From: Aspidiotus rigidus
Taxonomy: Eukaryota; Arthropoda; Insecta; Hemiptera; Diaspididae
Assembly: GCA_035079385.1 (NCBI GenBank)
Contig: JAVHKY010000030.1
Span: 8,533,001 to 8,597,000 of the forward strand
Reading direction: 5' to 3'
DNA length: 64,000 bases
Position 1 is the stretch's first letter; each line of letters starts with the position of its first letter. Position numbers and translations under genes: made by a program. Of the stretch, positions 1-11,545 are shown in pieces. The notes under the pieces were generated by a model that searched no databases, was not told where the DNA came from, and worked only from the letters and a program-made list of their open reading frames with translations.

Positions 1-3000
1 AATGGACGACGAGTTCTGTAGTGCTACTTATTCTGAGACGTTAAGCTTTACTGCTCATTTATTGGTACAGGTAGACAACGTAAACCTCCAAAGTCTCAAA
101 CATCTGAAGGTTGGCAGAGACCACAACATGTCAACTTTTCTCAGTTTAATTGTTTGATTTTCTCTCACACTACGAGAAAATTGAAGAAAATTCAGGATTG
201 TGTGGACATCTATCATACCGTAAGAAGTAAAAAACTTGAGTGGAAACTAACAGGATTTCAATGACTTCTTCAATCAAGGTGCGACAAATCGTCATAGGTT
301 GCAGCGAATTACAGAAACGATTGTAAAAAGTTTGACCTGTCCAACTATTGCGACCATTCACTACGACTTGGACTCTCGTGTGAACTATGTCGACTCCAAA
401 TCGACTCGCTATCTCGCTCATCCTCTTATTAAGCTTGAACCCACTATTGTTTGGCGTATATCATTTTAAAATTCGTTTGTTTTCTAAAATATTGGGGACT
501 AATAAAATAAACAGTAAAATAGTAATCCGACCAGTTAGTTTTCAGAAGTAAAACAGGTGGCTTCCAGCAGTAATGAAGGGATGATACACAATCAACTACC
601 GGAAGTAATTTTTCGTCCTTTGAACGGTAAGGAAATGATTTTCTCTCTTCGATGTTTTGAGCAGTATACGGATAATATCATTTTCCACTCACTATAATTT
701 TACGACATAAACTTGAAAGCTCGGAACTAATTCGTCCTGTTGAATCATGAGCCTAGATCGTACTCCTGCCTTGCATTTCTGAAGAATTTCGCCGGCAAAC
801 ATATACTTGAGATGCTGATCCGGTTAAAAAAAGTGCAGGTACCTTCAGAAGCCAAGCTTGTAGCGTTTGGCGTTGAGAAGAGGAGCGACCGCTCCGCTAA
901 ATCTAAGTGAATGTTGTTAGTACAGTGACGGAAAATCTTTTTTAGGGTCGGCGCTCGTCGCGGTAGCCGACTCAGTTGAAATTACTTTTTCAAGGTTTTT
1001 TTTTCCTTATTAGTTTTCTTTGTCTTACTTCAAACGCTCATGCGGTCACAATCACGCCACGCACGAGTAACCTGTGGTCAGGATGTAGTGAACTACCACA
1101 AATTATCATTTAGCTCAGCAACAATCTCGCCCGTTAACCATTAATTGAGCGTATGACCAAACTTCATTTCCTCTGTTCACGTTAAGAAACCTTCTTCAAT
1201 TCTTCAGCCAGGAAATACTTCTCATACCTTACACGTTGTTCTTATAATGATTTAGATTTAGTTATAGACCTGATGATGCGCTCTTCCTATGTTGAATTTA
1301 CTTTTAGTTCTGCTTGGACGGCCAAATGAATCGAATTCTGTAAAAGCCGGCCAAGCGACGGGCCAACATTTTGGAGGAAGTAGTCGTGCGATAGACCTTA
1401 TTCCGCATGAAGTATTGACTTGTCGTTTAGCCGACTTTTACCGAACTCGGTTCAAATTATGTTGACTGGTGAATTGTCCTCAAATTTTTTCCCTCATATT
1501 TTCATTCATTTACTGTGATAATTCGTTTTTACAGCGCGATTTATCAATTTACTGCTACGACTTCTGTTTTTCCTTATTGATCGTTTCTTATAAGACTGTT
1601 CAATTGCTGGTAATGCTGTAGTGTAGATTGTCGTTTTTTTACTGCTCAAACAACCAATTTAAAAGTGCTGATAAATCGTAGCCTAAAACATTTATCTTAC
1701 CACGTACAAATAGATGATTGCTCTCCAGCGATTTTATGTATTCCACATTGATAGGTAACTGCTCCATCATTAGGATAGTCTGGCTACTGAGTTTTTAATT
1801 TTTCATTTCGTAACAAATGAGGGAGGGCTTTTGATTATTCCGAAGTGTCGTCCTGCGGGAATTTTGTGGTTAGTTCACGATACTGCAAACTCTGAATTAT
1901 GCCGTACTCGTCCGTAAATATTTTCGATAATCTACAATGGCGTAAGATATTCGTAGTGCATTCTCTGAGGCTATAATAATGAAACACACTTTTCGCAACA
2001 TATGACACAAAACTACGCGCGAAAACACCGCGAGCTACGACAAGGAAATTACGTTGATTGATGAGGGGGCAAAACGTAAAGGTTAGGATTGCTTCGACGA
2101 TAAATCCTCGAGAGATGGACAAGAATTTTCGTTTTATCTTATCGCGTATCAATAAACGCAATACAGTCCGAAAAAGCGGTCAGTGTATGTGCTTGAAATT
2201 TTTTCTGTGGCTATCGACTAATACGCGAGAAAAATGACATGAATGTGACTTCTGAAAAAGTAGAATGACGACCATTATTTAATTAAAAACCATCGAGCTT
2301 GAAAAAATTGACGATTATTCGATCCTTTCTACCAGAAATGCGCGAAGTTTCGTTGCATTTAACAAGCTTTAGGGGTTGTCTTATACTCGACAAATTTGCA
2401 ATGATGGTGGAACGAATAAAAGTTAGATACTGTGGGTACCCTAAATACGGTAAGTTATAATAGCGAACGTATTCCCGTGTCCGAAAGGAGAACGAGCTCG
2501 CTACACGTGAGAGTTGATGAATGAGGTGTCAAGTTAATTCGTTATTATTACCAACAGCACTGAAGTAAACGAACGGCATCGTTTTCTAGCGTCGCGCAGT
2601 ACCGAAGGGGTCAATCTTCGGGCTCCGGACATGATAAAATACGGCAGTTAAGGATTAAAATCCGTCGCGGCTCGGCTATAGTCCGATAACACATACGTAT
2701 ATTTACGAAACAGTACGTAAAGTACGAAAGTTGATCGCATTTATTTTTTCTGTCCATCACTCTCTTGCTTCCGCACTCCTCTTTTTGTATAGCCTAATTC
2801 TTATAGCCGAGATTTGTTCTTTGTAAATTGTTAGCTCCACCATCGTTAGTCCATCCAATTAAAAGATCAAGAAGAAGCTTTTGTCGGATTGTAAGGGAAA
2901 TCTTTGCTGAGTCATGAACCAGTAAAATGAAAATAGGTATATATTAAAGGTATACACGTTGCGGGCTGCAAAATTTTATCAACCGAAATTGCCTACAGAC

Positions 3001-3677
3001 GTCGGCGCCATCTTCGATCAGTTCTTAAATTGGCAAACATATTCACTTGTTACGTATAATATGGACGAGTTTAAATTACGACTTTGGCAATTTGGCAATT
3101 ATCTTTTTGCTAGAATCCGAACGATATAGCTGCTCCTACTGTTTTCCCGCATTGAATTTTTAAGATACGTTCGAAAAATGATTTAAAATCACACTTCGTT
3201 AATTGTCAACTCTGTCTGATAACACAAAAAGAAGAGGTGGATATTGAAAAAATCTGTTACAAACTACGCAAATGGTATAAAAACAGAGAATGTCACAACT
3301 CATTTCTTCGTGATGTCTTACTTTATACCAGAGGGAATGTACACCAGAAATCTTATTCCAGAATCAAATCAAACAGATGAAAGATACTCACAAGCCGAAG
3401 GAACTGCCAAATAGAGAAAAGAATTGCAAACGGACCCCACAATGATCCCCTTTTTCTTTCTTGTCACAGAGCCTTACCCTCTCCCTATTTCTCGCCTTGT
3501 GAATTATATTGATGAGAGGTCTCAATTTTAGAGCTAGGCATTCGCCATCAAAAATAAATTGTTCTCTTCTTAAAAGTACGTTCGCTTTCTCCATTATAGA
3601 TTTTCTGAAGCATCCAATCATTACCAAAAACCCTATTTACGAATTAATTAAAAATGAATTTCTTGAAAAATACTTAC
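1..3677 (-). other. lab: labial intron 1 (3' part beyond window)
   Basis: This stretch follows the splice donor of lab exon 1 and is therefore intron. I looked on the minus strand for the Hox1 homeodomain, in particular its WFQNRR recognition-helix segment, and found no match, so the homeobox exon must lie to the left of base 1 and the intron is longer than 3.6 kb. Short open frames here are weak and unconserved-looking. The only recognisable element is a 19-bp MITE terminus at 1171-1189, listed separately. Confidence 0.8.
1171..1189 (+). repeat. Solo terminal repeat of a short MITE family
   Basis: The 19 bases CTCTGTTCACGTTAAGAAA are identical to the left terminus of the complete 153-bp MITE at 61020-61172. 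No matching inverted right terminus is seen nearby, so this is a truncated copy or a solo end inside lab intron 1. Confidence 0.6.
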
Positions 3678-4542
3678 CAGGTTTCGGCACGTTCCTCTTG
3701 ACCTGCATCCATTTATAGGTTGGTACGTTCGATTGAGAAGGTTGCGTTGAAGTGTTGGCGTGCTGCGTCTGATGTTGATGATGGTGTGCCGAACTTTGAT
3801 GAATATGATGCAGCGATAGCGATTGATGGTTATATTCTGGTAACATGGTTAATGGAGTGGAAGACACAGAATGCGGCGTATGATAGTGAGCTTCTTCCTT
3901 CACAGGAGACGAATACGTCGAACTTTGGTATTGCTCTTCGGTCATCGTACTCGGATGTACCGCTGGTAAATAATCTAAACTATCTCCTCCCGTCGTCGTA
4001 CCGCACTCGCGAGTTTCATTGTCACGCTTTGCACTATCCAGAGTCTCGTAATTCACGTATTCTTTGGGAGGAGAGACGCTTTTCGACGTATGTTGGTAAC
4101 TATAGGGGTCTGTGGTGTTCGAGTAGTCCAAATTCGTATAACTCAGACCGTTAGACGAGGTAATTATATTGACATCTTCCTGGTGGTAGTGCTGCTGGTG
4201 TTGCGCGGCGGGTGAGTAGTAATGTGACTCTTCCGATCGACGAAGACCATTCAGATCGGAACTGGGCGTATTACCGCTACTCGCTGCGCTATTGTACTCG
4301 TAGTTGAGCATCGAGTCATAATGGTACGAAACAGAATTATTGTATTGTTTGGGTAGAGTTGTTGGTGGACCAGAATAATCAGGATGAGGATACATCGACT
4401 CTTGGTAGTAAGGATGATGATGGTGGTGAGGGTGGTATTGGTAGTGTTCGTAGCCGGCATTTGGGTAGCAGTCGGGCGCGTTATTGTAGACTCCATTACA
4501 ATTATTGTTGTACGTGCCAATATTCATGGTCATCATTTTCAT
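3678..4542 (-). CDS. lab: Labial (Hox1) exon 1, hexapeptide exon
   Basis: This is the first coding exon of labial, the most anterior Hox transcription factor, which acts in the nucleus with Extradenticle/Pbx cofactors. The exon encodes 288 residues plus one base of the next codon. Residues 275-284 read TYKWMQVKRN, followed by VPKP; this YKWM hexapeptide context is diagnostic of insect labial/Hox1 and is the cofactor-binding motif. The N-terminal part is rich in Tyr, Asn and His, with a histidine cluster at about residues 33-44, as expected for the low-complexity transactivation part of labial. The ATG at 4542 is the first after an in-frame TGA; ATGs at codons 3, 4 and 6 are alternatives. The exon ends at a consensus GTAAGT donor (3677-3672), phase 1, as in other labial genes, where an intron separates hexapeptide and homeobox. 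The homeodomain exon is outside the window. The frame is intact. Confidence 0.95.
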
Positions 4543-7500
4543 CGACGTTTCATCAGGGATTCAGAGCTCGTATTTCATTTGAGGTTAGATTATCGCGAGA
4601 TTATTAAATCAAAGCAGTCTTTTTCCAAAAATGATAGATGTCGTAGGTCTAAAAAAGAAAAGAAAAATTAAATTATAAACTGTGAGAAAGAAAAGTAAGG
4701 TTTAAATGAATCGAAATATTTTTAGTGCGATTTTACCACCGGTCAGCGATCTTAACATCATTTCTACTACTGTGTAGAAATTTTGGATTGAGAAAACCAG
4801 AGAAATAATCTCAATATTCTTTTCAGCACCATTTGGCAAGAACAGATCTACAACCAAAGTATGTGAGCATCTATTTCAAGTCCTACTTATTTTCCTCGTT
4901 TGACTGATTCGCGTGGTTGTCTAATGCGGAATTTTTCATTTTGAGGCTTGAATCAGCCTTTTCGTTATTTCAAATTCATCTTCTTGTTTGGAGGACGTGG
5001 GACAGTCGACTGAAATTTCCTATGTTGGAGACTATCGTGTGAATTGATCCCTTCTATACATAAAATTTAACTATTTGAATCAATACCTCCACTTTATTCA
5101 TCGCTTCTTCTTCACTGTATCAGTGTGACTTCAAAAGTTTCAAGACCCAAAAAGAAGTAAGTTTAAATTTCCGCGCACTCATTTGCTTCTGATCGTTTCA
5201 TTATTGTTTGTCACGGGTATGGCTAATCTACTCTTTGATGACTATGTTGTGATGTTTTTATGAATCATTGAGAAACCTTGGAATCTTTATTCAGTTTTAT
5301 TAGGTAGGTACGTGGAAACTATACTGTGTCTAAATATATTATAGACTCCGTGTGTTGTGTATGATTTACTTCTTGGTTACTAATAGGTGAGTCAAAGTTC
5401 AATTGGACAAGTTTCTCTTGAAAACTCAATTCTTGTTGAGAAAATTCTGCACTTTGGTATTCTTAAAAATTTACACGATTCACAGACAATAACTGAAGAC
5501 AATTCAAATTTCGGTGTGATTGTAGAACATTCATGTGCTTCATTTTGTAGGAAATCATTCGTAGTTTGGTTTTAGAGTTTTCTTCCCCTTCTCCTACTAA
5601 TAAAAATTTAGGCCGTGGCTAAGAAGAAACATGTAATTTGTTTGTCACAATTATTGTTGATTGGAGTGACAGCTGTTAATGGACATAAATACGTTTAAAC
5701 TTTGAGTTACATTTTCCCACCGCCAACATAGAATAAGTAATAATGTTGGAAGAACTTGCACAATAAAGAAATAGAACGAAGAATTTTGATTTCTTCATGT
5801 TCGTGTATTTTACATATCAGTGAGTAGCAATGTCAGAATAGGTTGATCGATTGCGAGGGTTTCCTATTGAAACTAGGATATCTCATTTTACCTCCTTTCT
5901 CCTGAATATATCCTCTTACTGTCTGTTGAACACCTTTTCATTCGTAGTACAGTATTACGCTCGCGCGTCTTCTTTTATTTGCTTTTTCCAAGCTGTAAAT
6001 CGTCTTAGAAATTTTTTTTTTTATTCAACCTGATTTTGGTATTTAAGTGAATTCTCTATACTTTTTACAATTCATCATAATTTTAAAAATATGCGAGAGT
6101 TATTTAGAAAAAGATTTTATAGAGAAGGTTGCTGCAAGTGAAAAAAAAAAAACTGGTTTTTGAAATTTTTAAACGAAATACGGGCAATTATAATGCTGAA
6201 AGTTATTACTGAACAATTATTTTCAAAACTAGAGTAAGGATACGTGAAGCTATTCAATAATTATTTGAATATTCCCTTAATTCGTATATTATACGTCTTG
6301 GAAAATTCGTTAAAAAATTGTCAAATAATACGGTACGGTCACCGACCACTTGAGAAACTTTATGTCCTAAGAATTATGTGAGCTTTCTGATGACACGAAA
6401 TGAGGACCGACTAGTTGTGACAGCAATATATTTATTCCCGATGAGATATACCTTACAGTAGGAAAACTAAAGTTGAAGAGGACGCACCATAGAGAAAAAC
6501 ATCCTCCAACCTCCGAGTGAATTTTTCTCGAGGAAAGAATTGCGTCTAGCTGAATCAAAGGGGTCCGGACATCCTGAACTGGAAAATTTGCTCTGAAAAA
6601 ATATACTAAGATTCCAGAAAAGACTAGAGTATTGCATGAAATTTTGTTTAACTCCCCCCTCTCGAGAATATTTTGGCCACGCTACTGTCTACGGATATTA
6701 TCCTTCTGCTTGAGAAAAGGATGTTAGCAATCTACGGATACTTAATTCGATCTCAATTTTTGAGAAGAATTTAAATTTTCGTTCCCCCCTCCCCAAGAAA
6801 TGAAAAAAAAAAGTCTTACAAACAGTTTGAAATTTAATACAGGAATAAGTTCTCGAGTTCTAAAGGAAGATCGTGAAGATTTAAAATTCTGATATGGTGG
6901 AACTATGAGTTGAAATCAAGAATATGTAGTCCACAACAATGTGCAATCTTAAGGCAGCTTTTCTAGGAAAGTGATAAAAAAATTTTGAAAGCACCTTGTT
7001 TGAAAGCAGGAAAAAATATAGCTGTTCAAACACGCGGAAAAACTAGAATGAGATAATGACAGACAAATGGAAGTTAAAAATGGAGGTACACAATACGACA
7101 TACTTGGTTGGAAAATTATAAAAATGGCCGACGTGTGACATATTTTTGCCATAAGCCTGAGATGATTGATTTAAAAAAAAAATACGTTTCACTCCTTCAA
7201 GTATACCTACACATAGAGAATTGATTTTTAAAAAAGTATAATGTCCTTATTCGAATCATATAGATATTAATAATTTAATGGAGAGTAGGGGTATTGATCG
7301 ATTCTCAGAAAACATCTTGATTAAAAAAAAAAAAAGAAATCTGGTATTCTCAATGAATTTTTCATGGAACTTCTCCTTTCTTCTATTTGATAATAATGTA
7401 ATTAGATTTTAGGATAAAGTGAGAGGACGTGAAGCAAGGTAGTAGCCTGTAGAGAACCGAATGGAAAAAGTTAACCCTCGTGGTTCTCATGAAAAATTTT

Positions 7501-8942
7501 GCAAATTTGAGGAATATGGCGCTGAGAGTGCTCATATTGCAGACAATAAAAAGGAAGAAAGCCGGTGTACTGGTGCTAATAATATTTGAGGAAGGAGAAA
7601 CATGAAATTTCGTAGACTTTTATTTGGAAATCCGACTTGAATTTTCTTCAGGATTAATATGAACATACAAAGTGCTTGTATAAACCGAAATTATTATGTA
7701 CTCGATAATTTGCTAATCACTAACAGAAAACAAAATCGAAATACACCAATTAAAAGATGGGAAGTGATTTGCAAATATGAGAAAAAGGGTTGGTAAAGTA
7801 CCTAGATAATTATATAGGATAAGAATGATTACTAGTCACCTAGCTCGTATAATTCTATATAGCTGTCTTGACAAAAACGAAAGTTCATGAGTGCTGTACA
7901 CGATCAAAATTTTCGTCATTTTTCTTCATCGATATTTGAGTTTATATTCAAAATTTTGATGGTTTCAAATTTGTTCGTATTTTATTGACGTAACTATCAA
8001 AATTTTAAACATACGGTAAATTTGATTGAACACAATTAAAACAAAAAAAAAAATGGAAATTGGTTAAAAAAATTACGAAAGTTTCAATATTTAGAGCGGT
8101 GAAATGTAGGGGAAGAGAAATGTGGAGAAATACGGATTACAGCATAGATAATGAGTCTTTCGATTGTACACGTAGGTAGTGTTTGTTTCTGAGTGCTTGC
8201 AGAAAGCAGAGAGGTTTGCAGAAGAAACAGAGTGGAATTGTCTGACACGATATGAGAGTTATTGAGGCACTTATAAGAAAAGACTAAGAAAAATATAAAA
8301 GTGCAGCATCGAATACATGGAATAACAGGATGATTACTTCTTGTCAAGTCGAGTTTTCCCTCTACGGCTCCTGCCTATTACGGGCCAGTTTTACCAAATC
8401 GATTAAAAACGACGAATAATTTAAACGTCGGTTCACAAGAATTGGAATCGATCCAGTTTTACCAAAATCAGCGATTGAACTAAGTTTTACTGGTTTAAAA
8501 CCAAGATAAATCAAAAATTGTCGATTTAATTTACCGGCCGATTTGTGTCAGTTTTCTGATTAAACTTCGATTTTCGATTTGATAAAATTGACCTCATTGG
8601 AAATCTTTGTTTCTTCATCGTTTTTTTCATGAAACTTAGATTGTTGGAGTGAGGCCTGATTTCAAGGGTAAGCATATGCGCAACCTACTCCTGCAAAAAT
8701 TTTTCGCCTTACTTGTGAAAGGAGCGGGGGGTCGAAAAGTATTGAGGGCCTACCCAAAAACTCAAAGCCAATCTCAGTCCTGGTTGGCGTTGATAAAACC
8801 GGGTTTAAAACAATCTTTCATCTGAAAAGTGTCGGTAGTCTTGAACTGGTTTCACTTTCGTTTAGTTCGGCTTGCGATCAGTCGAAAACTATTTAAATAT
8901 CGCTATCTCCCTCACGAACTTTACAATTATAGTTGAGCGACC
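4543..8942. other. lab 5' flank and intergenic DNA
   Basis: This is the region upstream of lab. It must contain the lab promoter and 5' UTR, but I see no convincing TATA box or initiator that fixes the start site. The sequence is AT-rich with many A and T runs, for example near 6130, 7320 and 8042. No coding region is supported. A sequence ending in GGCCACGCTACTG near 6672-6685 resembles one end of a hAT-type MITE, but no partner end is seen. Confidence 0.5.
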
Positions 8943-9177
8943 CAGGCCTGTAACTGGTGATTTTTCTAGGAGGGGCAAGATGAGGGCAAGAATGAAATGG
9001 CATACCATGAATCATCGACTGTAGTCATTAAATAAAATTTTATCAAGCTAAATCGGTTAAATTGGATTCACGATCAAAAAGCATACTTTGCCGATATTTT
9101 CTAGGGGGGGCGAAGGGGAGGCTAAAAAAGTTTCAGGAGAGAATTACCCGCATTTGCCCTCTTTAGTTACGGGCCTG
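8943..9177. mobile_element. Short TIR element (MITE-like), 235 bp
   Basis: The left end CAGGCCTGTAACT and the right end, read on the other strand as CAGGCCCGTAACT, form terminal inverted repeats that differ at one base. The inside contains a G-rich motif, TTTTCTAGGRGGGGC, repeated near each end. The 8 bases on the two sides do not match well, so the target duplication is not demonstrated. The terminal CAG...CTG is of hAT type, but the family is not certain. Confidence 0.55.
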
Positions 9178-9303
9178 AGGCGATAACAGCGTAGTTAGAC
9201 CGGCTTTTCAAAAGAGGAAGGAGTGAACTAAAAAATGTATGACCTGAGTTCATCAATTATTTAAGATAATGCACGTTATTGCAAACCCGCGAGGTACAGG
9301 CTG

Positions 9304-9476
9304 TGATTTTAATACCAAAATTGGTCGGGGAGCTGAAGGAGAAGTTGTTGGCGAATAAGGACTAGGAAATGGAAACGTAAGAGGGGCTCGTCTGCATGGA
9401 ACAGGAACTGTGTGTTGCAAATACAATGGAGCTGGTATAAATTCGGACCATAACCCAGTTGTGGCTGACATTAGAA
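9304..9476 (+). pseudogene. LINE endonuclease remnant
   Basis: Reading from 9304, the frame gives the GDFN-like motif (here CDFN), then a TAA stop after VVGE, then GLGNGNVRGARL, and then SDHNPV of the catalytic endonuclease core. In intact relatives a longer stretch separates GARL and SDHNP, so part of the domain is deleted. It belongs to the LINE entry and has no independent function. Confidence 0.75.
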
Positions 9477-10069
9477 TGATGTACCCAACTAAAGTAAAGC
9501 GCGAGCAAGTATCTGGGAAAATTGCTGTTAATGTAAATACCGCCCCACCGCATACTTTTCGATGTAATAATTACTTCGATGTAATAATTACTGTGTATAC
9601 TTCTATTGCAATAAATAAAGTTGAAAAATGCTGCGAGAAGTGCTAGTAGTGGAAGAAAGACTCAAAGAAATCAACAAAGTACCCGCGCTCACATGGGAAT
9701 CAGTTGAAGAAATACTCTGCAAAATACAGGAAGAACACAGCAGGTATGTCAAAAACGAAAGACGTAAACCACGGATGACATCTGAAATACTTGGCTTATA
9801 CAAAAAGGTATAAAGAAGCAAACGCGGTAATACGTAAGAAGATACGTGAGGCCAAAGAGAGTTCGCTCTCGAAGGAATGTGAGGAAATCGAGAACCTTCA
9901 AAATAAGCATAACTCTTTTAACATCCATAAAAAAGTAAAAGAGCGCACCGGTCGATACAGGAAGAACACGGTAGCAGTACTACGTAAAGAAAACAGTGAC
10001 AAAATTGTGGACACCGGAGCAGATACTCCAGAGGTTTGAGATGATGGGCAGCATATTCTGAGAGAGGAA

Positions 10070-11525
10070 GTAAAATATGCGCTCTTACTCCTTAAAAATG
10101 GCAAAACGAGCGTCCCGGACAGTTTATACGCGGAAGTGCTGAAACTTATCGTGGAGAGAGAGGGAGAAGGCTTAGGGACCCTTACCAGTATTTTTAATAA
10201 TGTATATAAATCGGGCTTATTACGAGTACCTCAAAAATGGCTAAAGTCGACCTTCATCGCTCTCTCAAAGAAAACAAACGCATCAAATTTCGACAACGAT
10301 AGAACGAACAGCATTATGCCGTACGCCCTCAAGGCTTTTCTTTGAATAATTCGTAATCGAATTTTTCGCAAATGCGAGGAGCAAATGAATGATGCACAAT
10401 TCGGGTTTCGTGGCGGCCTTCCCACACTAAACGTATTAACTCAATACTGCCGATATATGAATCACAAAATATTCGCTTGTTTTATAGATTATAGAAAAGC
10501 GTTCGAGTATCGACCACAACAAAGTGATGGAAGTGCTGAAAAAAACTGGCGTTGATAGCAGAGATGTTCGAATCATATCCAATCTTTACTTTCGAAACAA
10601 ACAGCGACTATAAAAGTCGACAACCAAGCATTCGGAGATATTGAAATTCTGAAAAGCGTCAGACAAGGCTGCCTACTCTCGCCTCTATACTATTCAATAT
10701 TTATTTGGAGGCCATTTTCCTGGAAGTATCGCAAGAAGCGAGAGGTGGAGTGATAGTAAATGGTCGATTTATTAATAATCTCAAATACGCGGACGATACT
10801 ACCCTCCTCGCAAGTAGCAGAGTGAAGCTTTAACGAATATTAGACACCGTAGTTGCCAAGAGTGAACCACTGGGCTCAACAACGAATATATCTAAAACCA
10901 AGGTGGTATTCGCAAAACAGCACATTCCAATCATTCTTAGAGTAAAGGGAATGGCAGTACAATTACAAGTACTTGGGAACTCTTGTTGACGAGAATCGTA
11001 ATGCCACAAGAGAAATACGATCGAGGATTGAACAGGCTAGAGCGATCTTCATAACAACGAAGAAGTTTTTTGTAAGAAAAGAAATACGCCTAGAGTTGCG
11101 TCTTCGAATGGTACAGTGTTACGTACTCTTGATCTCGCTGTGTAGGTGTGAAGTGTGGACCCTCTGTAAAGCAATGGGGGGCAAAATAGAAGCCGACGCG
11201 ACGGCTACTCAGAATATCCTGGACGCAGAAAGTCACAAAGACGGAGGTTTTGCAACAGATCTGCGGTAACGAAAAGATGCTATTGATAACAATTGAGGAG
11301 CGTAAATTGAACTATCTAGGCCATATCATGAGGGGCAGTAAATACGAACTACTGAGACTTGTGTTCGAAGGAAAGATCCGCGGGAAACGTTCGCCAGGAA
11401 GACGGCAGAACTCGTGGATGAGTGATATGCGCCATTGGTTGGGACGATCGTTGGCGGAAATTATCAGAGCGGCAGTTAAGGTGGTCATGTGGTTCGCCAA
11501 TCTCCGTACATCAGCGCGGCACTGA
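10070..11525 (+). pseudogene. LINE reverse transcriptase remnant
   Basis: The reverse transcriptase of the same LINE is spread over at least three frames. Recognisable pieces are the NGKTSVPD...AEVLK region, the WLKSTFIALSKK strand, FGFRGG, IDYRKAF (motif A), RQGCLLSP (motif B), YADDTTLL (motif C) and YLGTLVDE. The C-terminal RTE-type tail is open from 11250 to 11525. Frameshifts and stops between the pieces exclude a functional enzyme. Confidence 0.85.
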
Positions 11526-11545
11526 TGTAACAAGAAGAAGAAAGA

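Larger units (their letters stand above)
9303..11545 (+). mobile_element. Decayed RTE-like LINE retrotransposon
   Basis: This is a non-LTR retrotransposon with its protein order preserved but the frame broken many times. It starts with the end of an apurinic-type endonuclease: the segment from 9304 reads DFNTKIGRGAEGEVVGE, and from about 9428 the conserved SDHNPVVADI motif. The expected sequence between these two is missing, which points to an internal deletion. The reverse transcriptase follows in pieces: a palm-like segment at 10136-10345, then FACFIDYRKAFE near 10470, SVRQGCLLSP near 10660 and the catalytic YADD box near 10788. A C-terminal segment at 11250-11525 (NYLGHIMRG, GKRSPGRRQNSW) is typical of RTE-like elements of insects. 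The 3' end runs into a short AAG repeat, also typical. There is no sign of an RNase H domain. The copy is inactive. Confidence 0.88.

Noticed and set aside
3720..4671. Plus-strand open frames opposite lab exon 1
   Set aside because: Shadows of the labial coding sequence.
6640..6690. Possible hAT MITE end GGCCACGCTACTG
   Set aside because: No inverted partner or target duplication found nearby; recorded only as a possible fragment.
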